NCBI GenBank assembly: GCA_026182355.1
Contig: JAPFBL010000168.1
Location: 385,501 to 449,500, forward strand
DNA length: 64,000 nucleotides
Direction of reading: 5' to 3'
Source of the DNA: Hermatobates lingyangjiaoensis
Lineage: Eukaryota > Arthropoda > Insecta > Hemiptera > Hermatobatidae
A model generated the notes under the pieces. The model was not told where the DNA came from. It saw only the letters and a list, made by a program, of their open reading frames with translations, and made no database searches. Shown piece by piece: positions 44,801-58,700 of the stretch; the first letter of the stretch is position 1; each line of letters begins with the position of its first letter. The position numbers were made by a program, and so were the translations under genes.

Positions 44801-46575
44801 ACTATTAAAAGAATTTAAAAACATGTATTAAAAAATTTCACAACCAACGAAACTTTTTAACAGCAATACAATATACAAAACAAAAATTGGTCAGTATTTA
44901 CAAAAATGTTCAACAAAGTAAAATGGCAAAATCGTTTGAGAAACAAATATTAATTCTTTTTATTTTAAGTATAAATATAAGTAACTCAACACATTCCTTA
45001 CTTAAAATAACATTACGAATAGATTTGCTTAAAATAATTACTCTGGTTACTTAAAAATGAGGTAGACATCAACCAATTGTTATAAAAGTTTAAAAAAAAT
45101 CACAAAATTCTTACACTTAGATCAAGTATTTATTGCAAACTGAAAATTTTCCAGATTGATAACTTTGTTACGATACTTTTCAAAAGTACTCAACATTTCC
45201 AAACATATTTATATTTTACTTTTAATCAAGTAGGATAATTATTTCAATTTATAAATTGAAAGAAGTAGACTTTAAAAAAAATAATTGCCTTGAAAAGTTA
45301 TTCCTAAAATAGTAAATGAATAGAAAATGTCATTCTAAAGGAAAACTATCTAACTATTTACTCCTTTGTCAAGATAATTATGGCTTTGTACATATCAAAT
45401 CGTGAATGCGGATATACAGTCATGTATAACACATAACATTGGATCTGAAAACTTTCTTAACATTGCATAAAAGCATGTTCAGCTAATAATACATTTATGT
45501 GATGATTAAACGTTATAAGACCTTATAAAAAATGGCTATGAAAATACTTAATCGCAGTAAAAGAAAACTAAAGACACTGTTTTAAATGATAAAAAAAAGA
45601 AACATGCTAAAACTAGAATATCAAACTGTAAGAAACTAAAAAACTAAGAAATCTAGGAAGACAAAAACCAAAATTGAAGAACTAAGAGTTTATGGCAGAC
45701 AAATACATTCGACCCTCGAGTTTCCTTCAAGAAACCGTACTTTTTATTTCTTTCGAATATCATAAATTATCATCGGGATATTGGTAATTCACAATGAGGG
45801 CAGAGTGAGACCGAGTAGCCAAGACTGCTCCAATATCGTTATATTAAGCAAAATATACCTTTATTATTATGCATACACAATATTATTATTACGTATTTTA
45901 ACAGTGTTGCCAAAATCCGGACTTCTCTGCTTCCGGAAATTCGAGAGTTGAGTGCATAGTCAAACATAAAAAGTATATAAGGCACTTCAGAATTGTAATC
46001 TTTAAGAACACCCAATGCTAGTACTACAGAAGTTGTTGGTAATATTATTATAAACAAACAACAGTCACACCTCGTAAAATTTCCTCACATTTTGAATGGT
46101 TTGAGAACTCGTTGTTGTCAAATTTGGCCATTTGGAGCTACAGGAAGAATAACCAATCTTCTCTTGATTCTGTTGTTAATTTTTTATTTGACCTAGTGTA
46201 TAAGCGAAATTACTTTTATTACATTAAAAATTTACTTCTTTATATTTTTGACTATAAAAATTAAAAATAGATGTAATAAAAGAAATCTTTGAAGAACATT
46301 TTAAAATAAAGTAAAATAAATATCACCAAAAAAGATGTGACGATCTAATGAGAAGCTTCCTATAGCTCTAAACACAGAATAACTTTCAGTTTTCTCTTGA
46401 TAATGGACGAGTTCCGAAACTGATCGAGGTATGAGGGAGGTCAGATTTTTATAATAATATTCTTAAGCACTATTTAAATATAACAGTAGTTAAGATAAAC
46501 TTACAGAACAAATTAAAGAAATTATTTAACAGTTGAAAAATGTCACAACGATTGTAGATAATAAGAGGACGGGAA
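41830..46575. other. AT-rich, no gene; one GC-richer block
   Basis: No exon or mobile-element domain recognised. Block 43020-43450 is GC-richer, with an 82-codon frame lacking known motifs, and may be a repeat fragment. C-rich runs are at 43914-43930 and 44360-44373. Confidence 0.45.
45730..45835 (-). repeat. dispersed repeat P (inverted copy)
   Basis: GATATTGGTAATTCACAATG and GGGCAGAGTGAGACCGAGTA are the reverse complement of the block at 63885-63930. Confidence 0.65.
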
Positions 46576-46577
46576 GT

Positions 46578-46765
46578 CTAGAGGAGACTGGATGGAGGAG
46601 AGATCGGTGGGAGTCCAAAGGAAGTTGCTTTTGACGTCAGCTCTGGCAAATAGACGACAGTGCATTTAGGTTGCTCTTCCACTATAATGGCTATATGGGA
46701 AGATAACTCTCTCAAGAAATCTCCAAGGCGTTCCTTGCTTTCTTCAGATATAGAGTCAGGAATTC
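46578..46765 (-). CDS. Tudor gene last exon
   Basis: Acceptor CTGTTATAG before 46765. With the preceding G it reads GIPDSISEESKERLGDFL, then SSHIAIIVEEQPKCTVVY, and ends PPISPPSSLL with the stop TAG at 46580-46578. The join 'KKCQIY-GIPD' reproduces the usual extended-Tudor pattern 'C-x-L-x-G-I-x-P', so this is taken as the normal terminal exon. No upstream ATG is needed, which is why it does not appear as a start-to-stop ORF. Confidence 0.8.
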
Positions 46766-49700
46766 CTATAACAGGTAAATATAGAAATTACGATATTAGA
46801 ATTAAACGCTAAATAAGTAGTATAAAGCGACAAAAGTAACGGACTGAGTTATAAAGACTAAAGAAAGGCCGTATGTAAAGAAGGAAGAATACTGAATTGC
46901 CTGCAGGCTTTGCCTCCTCAAGTATATATTATTTTGAGTTTTGGTGTTCTTGGCCTCGACCTAAGATGACTCCCTGAAGTGACCTTGTTATTCTGCCTTT
47001 TATGGGTGTTGAGTATGACCTGTTTAATGCGATATCTTACAAGTAATTCCTGGAATAGGCTACGTGCAGAGCCATCCCTAGAAAGGTGCGGGGCCAGGGC
47101 CAACTCAATCACTCTGGGGCCTCACCTACCCACAAATTCTTATTATATATAAACAAAATTGTTATATTCTGTAGGTATTAGAAATAAAAATAAACAGTTT
47201 CAGCAGCTGTTAATATGACCTGTCGCCGGCATGACAGATTAACTAGTGAAGAGGTCCGAGGTCACTACAGTCCTTCCGCAGGGCCCAGGGAGTTGCCCCT
47301 GTTCGCCCTAGCCAAGCTACGAGCTCCTGAGAACGGTTTCTCCTTGGAATACTCGAGTAGGATGATAACCTGAGGCTAATCCTGTAGAAAGAAACTGACT
47401 AATTAATATTGGAACAAACGAGGATGGCTGTTGGCTGACTTAGAGTAATTATTCGTTTGACCACGTCATTCGCATTAAAATCTAATTGACTATTGTTATG
47501 CTCCATACCTCACTAAACTAATGACTAATCTATTCCTCGACCTTGTATTATTTAAGTAACTTTAGTTTATTTCCTAATTCAATAAATAAACATTGCAGAA
47601 GACCATTCTATCGTACTCTATAACTGTACTACAGTGGATGCGCTTAATGTGATCACTTTTGTAAAAACCAAATATGATAATAATAACCGAAAAGATGGAA
47701 ATTGCCATTTTTAATGTAAGGCTGAAGTTGCAGGTGTAGCAAGAAAATCTCAAATAAATATGTAATATATAGTAAAACGTACCATAGATGCTCTTACAAT
47801 AAGGTATTTATTTAGGAAATAGTCCAGCTTTGTCTACTTCACGTCTTTTCGCAGCACATTATTTATAATGACTCGTACTCATAATGAAGTTCAAATTCAG
47901 AAGATCTATTTTGCACTCCAAGCCGTAACACGCGAAGAGTTTTCCATATTTCCTTATTTGTTAGAATGCTCACTACTGGTTGATCATCATGTGCTTCATC
48001 ATCACTGCCAACTCTATTCTCCCCAGCATATGTAACATCATCGTAGACGTCACCCTCCATAAACTTTCCAGCCACCTGGAAGTTATTGTATGTTGCCACC
48101 CACTCCTCAAAGGCGGTTAGCGTCATGCTACTTGGTTTTTCAGTAACAATGTACTCTATTGCTGCGGTTGTAGTAGTACACGAGAAAAAAAAGAAGAGAA
48201 ACATACAACAGTTGAAAAAAGCAGAAACCTCAAGAAGAGCATTGAAATAAGGAAATCTTATCTCTTGCTTGACAGAGGCAAAATCAGGATTCTTAGAACA
48301 ACTACTCTAACAACTACTCTAAATACTAATGCATACTGTATTTTGAGGCGGGGATCAGGAATGCAATAATATTAATCGATTGATTACACTATCCGCGGTT
48401 ACATTAAGCAGTATCCACTGTACATAACATATAAAAATAGTTTCATTGGTTCATATAATATAAGAAAATATAATATTAAGTGAAATATAGTAATTACAAA
48501 ATGTTTACTCTAAATCTTGTTGCAACTTTTTACAACGGATTATGATTACTAGTAATTCCTGTTCGATTTTAAAGAAGAAAAAATATATCTGAAACTAGTT
48601 GGTTATGAGCGAGAACAGCAGACCCAGGTTGATAAATGACATCTAATCGTAGGCCTTTACCTTCATAGCTAGTTGTTTAATGTTTTGCTTTTGTGTGACC
48701 TATTTTTGATACTTCTGTTCTGGGACGTCGGGGAATACAGGATATGCAGACAAGTTTAAATGTTCACTATGTTTTTCAGATTCTCAAGTGAAAGAACAGC
48801 AAAGCACATCATTTTTCTTTTTAAAACAGATAGTGTAAAAAATGTATATATGACATTTGGCAGGATTAAAAGCTAATTAAAACAGATAATTTGGTTTTTT
48901 AAAGGTAAATTATATCAATTAATACATTCCTTTGTCGAGATAATTAAACATGATAGTCACAAAGACCGGTTTGCCTCATCGGCAAGTCAAAGAAGTTGAG
49001 TTTGGACGGAAACATTATTATTTTTAAAAAATTGAAATTAAAAGGTGACATATGAACAATAAAAAACTCTATGGTGGTCCAATGGGTCATAGAAAAATAA
49101 AATGGCTGAAAATATGGTTAAAAAAAATTTTAAGACTTCAGTGTAAATAGACTATGTGATATTGATAAAGGTTTATCGCACTGTTAGGGGCTAGATTAGT
49201 ACAGTGGCAACGTGCTCGGCCTCTGGAATGGTAAGTCCGGGGTTCAATACCCACTCTGCCACGAGGGGAATGAATAAATCTGAGCATGTCGTCCTTAAGC
49301 CGTCGTTCCCGAGCTTGTACCATGTCAGGTACTAGTTAAAGATCCTTACTCCAATTAAACTTGATTTGGGCAAAATATAGGCCAATGTAGAATCAATCTT
49401 TATTGCTGTTATATCAAAAAGTACCAATGTTCGGCCTATGTTTGCTCCCTTGTGGGATTGCCACTACAACCTAACCTAACCTTATCGCATGGTTTTAATT
49501 GATTAGGCAATTCATACTAAAAATATTTACCATAAATCTGGCACTTCTTGAGAATGCAAGGTGTTTCTAGGAACTCCTTTGTCATCGGTCGAATATTGAG
49601 GTGGGACACTTCTCCGTTGCTACCAAAATCAACGAATATCACAGTGCTGCTAACTTTGAACTGCTCAATGCATAGGGCTCTGTACCACAAACCGTCGTCT

Positions 49701-52700
49701 GTGAAAAGATAAAAAACATTGCTCTGAAATAGATTTCTCATTTAAGAATCACACAATGTCTTTCAAAAAGGAATTACTTCCTTCTTAGTTAAACATTAAA
49801 ACATACATTAACAAAATACTTTCAACTGGTCTAAAAAAAAAGTTATCAATAATGGTTTCAGACGGTGTAGTAAATCTACTAATTGCTACAAGCATGTGCT
49901 CAAAGTAAAACAAAATCATTTGAATTGGTGAAAGAAAAGCATACATAGGGGCGGCGTCAGGGGAGTTATTTGTAGTTCATGCGTTGTTGCAGAAATAAAA
50001 ATCAACAGAGAAATATACAAGGTCAATTCAAACTTAAAGAAAATAAATGCTTGTACGAGCTGTGATCAAGAAGTAACGGCATTTTTTAAATTTCTGCGCT
50101 CTGGATACTCTAATTTCAATTTTTTTTTTTGTTCTGTATACTCTGTTCTGTGTTCTGTATTTCTGCGCTCTGTATACTCTAATTTCAATTTTTTTTGTTG
50201 TGTTGGTACACTCGTCACGATCATATATTTTCACAGTTTTGACTATAGAATGTGCTGATTTTATGTCAGAGGCTAGACGAGGTTAGACGCATGTTTTCGA
50301 GCAAAGGCAATTTTTTACTGTTGAAAATAATAAAGCAGAGAGTTTGTATTAATTTGTGTGTAAAAAATAGTTCTCAAGAACTATTGAAATATTGATAGTG
50401 GGGTACGGTAAGTCAACTTGAGCAAAGAAATGTTTACAAGTGGTAGCAATCTAATAAATGATAATTGTATTTAAATATTTAATGTTGTAGCAATCAGATA
50501 TGCAGTATTTGTTGTAATTGAAGGTTTCACATTTGTTATCTCATATCTGACATTTTATGTAATTAAATATTTAATTTTTTTTGTATTAATTGTTACAGCG
50601 CTTTAAAAACACTTATATAATCATTCTTTTTATCAAATATTTTATATTTATATTAATAAAAATTTGATAATTTTGTAAAATATTTCATTTTCAGTAATAA
50701 AATATTTTATGTATTTGTAACAGAATATTTGATACATGTTGTAATAAAATATTTAATATTTGGGACTAAAGCCTACAAAGCAGAATACTTGGAGGTAGAA
50801 CTTTGCATTTAAGCTATTTTAGTTAGATATGATTTACATACTAACCATTATACTTAACAAAACAGAGTTCATTTATTCTTGGGTTGTACTTGAATCCTTT
50901 AGCGAAAGATTCGCAGTACTCAGATATCTTAGTAGTAAACTCGCCTTGAATATACAATAAGCATCCGTCGTCAGAGTCCAGAGCTAGATACCTGCAGACA
51001 CAAAACACACACATTACTACAACTCCTGAACTGTAAAAAATAAATTCAATCTCCTGGGTATGAGTAAAGGATATCTCTCTACTGGGTGATATGTCATGCA
51101 GGAGAAGAGGGAAATGAATGAGCAGACGAGCTTGAAGGGAAGGTATTCGGAAACCGCATTTTGGTCCAGAACCATGTTGTGGTATAGGGCAACACACTAT
51201 ACAAGAACTCTTTAGGAGTTGTTATTGTTGTTAGTTAGTGTTGTTATTTGGTTTTGCCGGAAAATGGTTAGCGTAATAATAGAGCAACGAATTGTTGTTA
51301 AATTTCATTTCAAACTTCGAAAACTGCTACTGAAACTTATAATTTACTAAAGGAAGTGTATGACAGTTAATGTTTATCGCGGACTCGTGTTTTTGAATGG
51401 TTTAAGCGTTTTTAAGATGGTCGACAAGACGTTGAAGATGATTCGCGGCCAAGTCGCCCTTCAACATCAAAAACGGATGACAATGTCAAAAAAGTTGATA
51501 ATTTGATTCGGTCTGACCGTCGATTAGGTATTCGTGCAGTTGCTGAAACTGCAGACATTGATAAAGAATGTGTACGGCAAATTTTACGTGATAATTTGAA
51601 CATGCGAAAAGTTTGTGCCAAAAATTCTGACGATTGAACAACAAGCAGCTCGCAAAAATGTTTGTACTGACCGTTTGAATGCCATTGAAAATGACCCAAA
51701 TTTATTGGAAAGAATAATAACATGTGTTGAACCGTGGTTTTTTACTTATGATCCGGAAACGAAGCACCAATCCATGCACTGGAAGACTCCAACTTTACTG
51801 AGAGCCAAAAAAGCAAAATGAGCAAGTCAAAATTTAAAGCAATGATTGTTTTTTTCGATATTCATAGGATTGTGGACCTTCACTGGGTTCCTGAAGGTCA
51901 AACAATTAATCAATATTACTACCTTGAGGTACTTGGTAAACTATGTGAAAGAGTAAGAAAAAAACGACCCGAAATGTGGAAGGACAAATGATGGGGTTTG
52001 CACCAAGACAATGCGCCAGCTCATTCCTCGTTATCTGTCAAGCGGTTCCTGGCCAAGAACATGATCCCAGTGTCAGAACATCCACCTTACTCACCAGACC
52101 TAGCACCATGTGACTTCTATCTGATCCCTAAGGTGAAATCTGCATTGAAAGGTACGAGATTTGAGTCTGTAGAAGCTGTAAAAGAGAAAGCGGCAAGAGT
52201 CCTGAAAGAGTTGACAGAAGATGACTTCCAGCACTGTTTCCAACAATGGAAAGTCCGCATGGAGAGTTGCAGGGATAGAGAATATTGAAAGTGATAATAA
52301 GTAATTATGTATAAAATGAAAATAAAATTTTTTACATCGTCAGTCCCGTTATTTAATAGCCACACCTCGTACATATAAGGTTGTTTTGCTTACGATCTAT
52401 AGTTTGGAATTTTCCAAGGTCAGGCAAGTCTAAGGTCCGGTGGTTGCCGGATGGGGAAGGTTCAACCTGTACGACGTAAATTTTGAACCAAAATTTGTCT
52501 CCATGAAGCATAGTGATCGTAATGTAACAAGTGGAAGTGAAGCAAAGGGAAAAAATCTGGAGTGGCCTACACTCTACTTTACTATAAGTAACTCAATGTC
52601 AAATTTCTTGAGTATATAAAACATAACGTAAATAACGTTAAGCATAACATAAATATCTAAATGGGATATAATTATTAGCATTGCATTCGTGAGGTAGTAC

Positions 52701-55700
52701 AGATAGTGATTGAAGGACATACAATTTATAAGCTTATTTTTGTACATCACAAATAATTTATTATTTGCAAATAATTTCATTAGTATAACTACAGCAGTAA
52801 TAACATTTTTGAAAAACCAAAGTGAACATTTCTTGAAACGAAATATTATCCTACAAGAGAACATGGCTATTGTTCAAATAGCCAGTAGATTTCTTACATC
52901 GTTTACTTGACATCCTTCTACATTGAATATTAAAGTAAAATTTTCAAATTTGAAACAGTAAAATACCCTTTTTTTCTCTGAAAAACATCTTAAACAGCGA
53001 AGAAAATGTTGTTTTAAGGTGATTTGTTAATTAAAGATGTACGATAATTACAGTTATTAATCTCTAAACGAAAGATTTATATTTTGAATTATCTTTTACA
53101 TTTTTGGTTTTTAACAGAATTATTATACTGGGAATTTTATGGCTTCTTAGTATTTAATAAGATCATTTTCCTTCCCCTTTGTCAAATAACATATATACGA
53201 ATTTTTTTTTATTGAGTGTTATCATTTACCTGCACAATATTATTCCTCTTACATCTCTTATAAGTCAATAATATATTTTCATTTTTCCATTAGAAACATC
53301 AATTTTATCTCAGTGGATTCGCTCAAAAAATTTCTAAGTCAATGTAAACAATGTAAAAAAATACAAAAAATTCGACAAGTATAGCAGGTGATCTCTTAGT
53401 CTAGGATAAACAAAGAGTTTTTACATCGTTATTGCTCTTTCCCGTAATTGAAACTTCATGATTTTTTTTTTATGAATTGATAATTTTTTGTTCCATTTTT
53501 GGTCAAATTTTCATTATTTTTTAACGAGCCGTTTAGCGTCAAAAAAACATTTTCTGAAAACACAAATCTTACTGTAACGCCCCTTTAGCGAATGTAATTT
53601 TAGAAAAAAATATCTCAACTCATTCTCCATATAATGTTCTATTTATAGGCATAGTTTCATTCTTGTCCGTCAAACAGTATGGCTTGTATCGCTCTCACAA
53701 GGTTTGAGATTGAATTATAAGTCAAAATTTGTACATTTTATTGAAAAAAAAATATATCCTGTTGTTTTAAAATTCTGAATATATTTTTCGTTTCTTGCAT
53801 TTTAAACCTCAAAGATAATGTCAAAATTTCAAAACTCTAGGGTTATCAGTTTAGGAGAAATAAATGTTTAAAAAAAAACGGTTTTTGGCAAAAAAAGTGA
53901 CTTTCCCATCATGCATAATTCTTCCCAAACAATAGGGATCTTCGTCTTTATGAGGCCCATTTTTGTGTAAAATATCAACTTGATCCATCAAAGATTCTGG
54001 ACCGTAGCGTGGTAACAAGCAATGCTAACACACGCACCCACCCACCCACCCACCCACACACACACAGACATCATCGTAAAAACGTCATAAAACGACTTCT
54101 GGGACCTCAAAACATGTAATTCCGTCAAAATCTCGAGATCGAATTTTTTCACGATCACTATACTTTACTTATAGTAAAGTAAAAAAGCCTGAAGTGAAAG
54201 TAAAGAAGGCCAAGGTAAAAATGAGAAAGAAAATTAAAATAATAAAAAAATTCTCTCTCTGTACACACATAGTGAGCTAAGTTTCGTTTTACATTAAGTG
54301 AAGTATAAAATTTAAAACAAGAAAAATAAATAAGCTAAGTTACGTATATAAATTAGATATAAGTTACGTACGCTCCACAACCTTCGTCTGCTCCAAGCTT
54401 CATCCGCCAGTCTTAAGGTAAGGGTAAGCTTTATTTCTTATTTATTTACAATTTATTTGTTTTAAATCTAATTTAATTGATTTCTATTTATATCTATGTG
54501 TAATTGTTATTTATTAAATATTTATCGTAGATTTTTGGCCTGTGGAACAGATTAATCGTATTATAATGTATTCTTATGAGAAAATTAGTCTGGACATACG
54601 ACCGTTTCGATATACGAAGTCGGTCCCGGAACGAACTGAATGTCTAAGTCCAGGTATCACTGTATAAGCTTGTTCGAATAAGAATGAGGCCGACAGTATT
54701 GAAACCTCTCTGGGATATATGGTTACCTACTAGATTTTTTATCTCTTATTGAAAAAATTGGAGAATTCCAGCAAGATTCAAACCACAAATCATCAGGCAA
54801 ACTTAATACCTCGAGACCACAACGGTCCTCACTAAAATAAAACACTCTTTAAAATAAAATTGAAACAAATCAATAACAAAAAGTTTTATTACAGTATAAC
54901 CTTTTTATAAGAAACTGTAATGTTTTTTTTAAAAAAATAGTTATCTCTCTTATAAAAAGAATAAGGTTATATATAAAAAGATATTGAAATATGAATACTT
55001 CGCAGCAAAAGTTTTCTTTGATACAAATAAATAAAGAACTCAACCTATTTAACAGTAATTGTAAAAGAAATATACACTCTCTTGTTGGACATTTTAAAAT
55101 AATGGGAAAGTACAAAACTTAAACGAAGCATGGATTTAAATATTACTATAGAAAACATAGTAAATCATAACAAAATAAGTAAAACACGATTCAACAAATA
55201 CTTTAGATAACATTAATTGTTATCACATTTCATTGCCTCTACGCAATTCTGTACAAGCATAGTGAGCTAAGTTTCGTTTTACATTAAGTATAAAATTTAA
55301 AACAAGAAAAATAAATAAGCTAAGTTACGTATTTAAATTACCTAGATATAAGTTACGGTATGCTCCACGTACTTTGCTTTTGCTGTTTTTATAAAGGTTT
55401 GTTAAAGAAATTTATAAAAATAACCCTATAACCGTTATATATCACAAGAAAAACTGCTGTTCTACGCAGTATACGAAGCTGTAGATAAAGGTATATACAT
55501 CTGTTGCGTGAATGATGTTCAACTCAACAGGTCATTAAAGCCAGTCTTTTATAGGAATTATTTGGAAATAATTCCAGATAACAATACCGCGGGATATTAT
55601 TTGTGATCGCTAAATCATTTGGTATGTTAAAGGTTATAAAAATATCCTTTTTACAAGGTATGGAATTTTCTATTGATATAATACATCAAAGGATTTTACA

Positions 55701-58700
55701 CTATTTTTTTAATTTGAATGTTCTAGAAACTTCGTGATTATACTGAAGTAACCGCTAAATAGTTATAACGTATTTCACTTATTTTATTATAATGTTTACT
55801 ATGTTTTCTATAGTAATTTATGCAATTCTGAGCTCCTTTTAAGTTTTGTACTTGTTCATTATTTTAAAATGTTCAACAAGAAAATGTAGTTTTCTATTAC
55901 ACTTACTGCTAAATAGGTTGAATTTTTTATTTACCTGTATGAAAAATAACTTTTGCTGGGAAACAAATTTTCCTAATTTGTTATAGAGAACTTTATGCTT
56001 CTTATAAGAGGCAAAACCATTACATAAAAAATATAGTTTCTTATGAAAAGGTTATACTGTGATAACAATTTTTCTTCTTCATAGGCTTGATAACAATTTT
56101 TCTTCCTCATAGGCTTGATAACAATTTTTCTTCCTCATAGGCTTGATAACAATTTTTCTTCTTGATAGGCTTCAATGTTATTTGAAAAAGTGTTTTTATT
56201 TTAGTGAAGACCGTTTTGGTCTCGAAAGGTTATATTATATGGTAGTTTGAAAACACTTCGTAAGAAATGACTGCAATGAGTAAAACAGACTTGCAAGTTA
56301 CTTACTTATTATGATTTATTTGAGAGATAATCGAGAGATTGACGCGAGAGCCCTCAGTCCAATCTATGTACTTCATTCGGTCACCTTTGTAAACTTCGCC
56401 TTCTGTTTTCAACAAAACAATCCATTATTAGCATCAAGTAAAGCAGTTTAGTTACCATCTACCAAAACAAAAATTGTTTATCTACTAATACTCCAAAAAA
56501 GGTAAACAAATATATTTAAAAAACATTTAAAATAAATTAATTCAAAACAAATGATTTTAGTTTGTTTTACCAGATACTTTGTATCTTGCTCGCTAGAATG
56601 TATATATATCACTTAAATTATTTTTACCCTACAAACGACTAAGAACATCTCTTAAGATTTATAGAAAAAGAAAGATCTCTTGATTAAAAGGCATTAAATA
56701 ATTTAATATTTAGATATAATGAGGTTAGTGCATTTTATTCATTTAACGATAAACTATTCCCTTTCAAAGAATATGTTTCTTTTCTCACATGACATAAATG
56801 GTGATATTAAGTCACTGTCCCTCTTGTTCAAGACATAAAGTAAAAGAAACAGACCTTATTTATGAAATTAAATTAACATTTGGTGACTTTATTTACCGGC
56901 TTACACTCATCTCGCGAGCAAGATCGTTCTTGGACATCTGGCTTGATTTATGGTTAAGTCCTAAATAGTAATATGAAGAAAGATCGGATTACGTGAACTT
57001 AATTGCCATATGCACATACAATGTCAACGGCTACAGCCAAGACATTCCATAATGAACTATTGACTTCAGAGCAAATTATTTTAGTTTCTCCACACATAGG
57101 GCCTCGTACGTTTTATACGTTTTATTATAGTGTTCTCTGTTCTCAATAGTACAACAAAGGGGAGACACCCGTAACAATTAAACAAATCAGTTGTACTAAT
57201 ACTATATAAAAACTATCTCCAGAAAATGGAAGACTATTACCAGTTGGATCTTTTCCTTCTTCCAAAAATTTCTTCCAGTTTTCTTCTACAAGTTCCTTTA
57301 TTTTAGCGTTTAGATTTAATCCATCCTTTGTAGTTAATTTTACAGAACTCATGTCATTCCCTTCAAATTCCTAAAAAACAACAGTCAAATTACTTAAAAT
57401 TAGAATGAACTATATACTTATGGACCTAGGTAGTCATTTAGAACACGAGTTAGAATGAACTGGGTCATTCATTTAGTTTGATAGCTAATTTGAACCAAGT
57501 AGTTAATTTAGTTTGGGAGCTAGTATTTTTACACAAAAGTTGCTACGATTTTCACAAGATTTCAGTGCCATTTCATCTTCAACAGGATAAGACTCAATTA
57601 GAAGTACTGAACCTCCTGTATAACTCCCAGAAACTCTTAGTGCTCCATACACACGCCAACACACTAGAAACTGAAAGTAGAAAGCTTTCAAAGCGAAATC
57701 AGTGCTTCACCAGCCATGAACCTCATTGCACGTCACTGAATTAAGTATATTAATTTCTGTATAAAGGATACAATAAATAAATCGTAGAAATACAAGAAAT
57801 GGTACAAAAAGAAGTTTTTAATTTACCTGTTATACCTTTTTTATTTATATATACATTTGTTAATTGTTTTATATTTTTTGTCGTCTCCTCTTTGTTATAG
57901 GCTTATTAAAGAGGTTTTAAATACACCGAAACGACGGCATTTGAGAGGTACTAGTAAATGTATATATATTTATTTTAATACTATTCTATCTGGCGGTCGA
58001 CATTATTTTATATATTATTGTTGACGACGATCGTCGAAATATACAAGTGAGTATACCTGTTTCTATCTTTGTTTTACCTTCATTTTATGGATTTTAATTT
58101 AAAAGTCCGTTGGACCATTTCATTAAATTGCTGTACGTATATAATGTACTTAGATTAGAAAAAAAGTATTTTACATAATATAAACTTACAATGAAAAATT
58201 CTTTCTTAACTTCACTGAGTTCATTCAAAAATTTCATAGCTGCTGGGTTAAGATTAATGTCAGGTACATCGGACAACCCTACTTTTATAGCACAACATGG
58301 TATCTAAAAAAGAAAAAAAATCTTTATTAAACATCATATGAAATAATAACAAAATTGAAGACTTATCATTTCATGAAACAAGGGAATGGTTAGAAAATAA
58401 GTTGTTCAAATAGACAACGAGAACTTAACTGTGGAAAGACTTTGACCTGAAACAAGGAACTAGATAAAACAATATGAAGAATATTTCAGCCATATGGAAT
58501 ATTCTAAATGTACAAACTGTGACTTTTCCTTCCTCTCCTATAAACCCTGTATAGATGTTGGTTGCTGTTAAAACCTTATTGATAAGTTCAGTGACCGTAC
58601 GCTAGTTTAAAACCATTTTCATTAATGTAGATAATTGTGTATAAGTCTGAGCAAAATGATAAAGGTGATAGTGAAGAAGTACCATTAATCGAAATAGTGT

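Larger units (their letters stand above)
54800..56225. mobile_element. long terminal-inverted-repeat element in the Tudor intron
   Basis: The left arm (about 54800-55200) and right arm (about 55740-56225) are imperfect mirrors. Outermost: CGAGACCACAACGGTC against GACCGTTTTGGTCTCG. Inner examples: ACAGTATAACCTTTTTATAA against TATGAAAAGGTTATACTGTG, and CATTTTAAAATAATG against CATTATTTTAAAATG. The internal 540 bp contains direct repeat S and no transposase. This looks like a non-autonomous foldback or MITE-like element. Family unknown. Confidence 0.6.

Noticed and set aside
53500..54190. Possible mobile element with a conserved tail
   Set aside because: Only the tail motif looks familiar; no terminal repeats or coding region to support a class.
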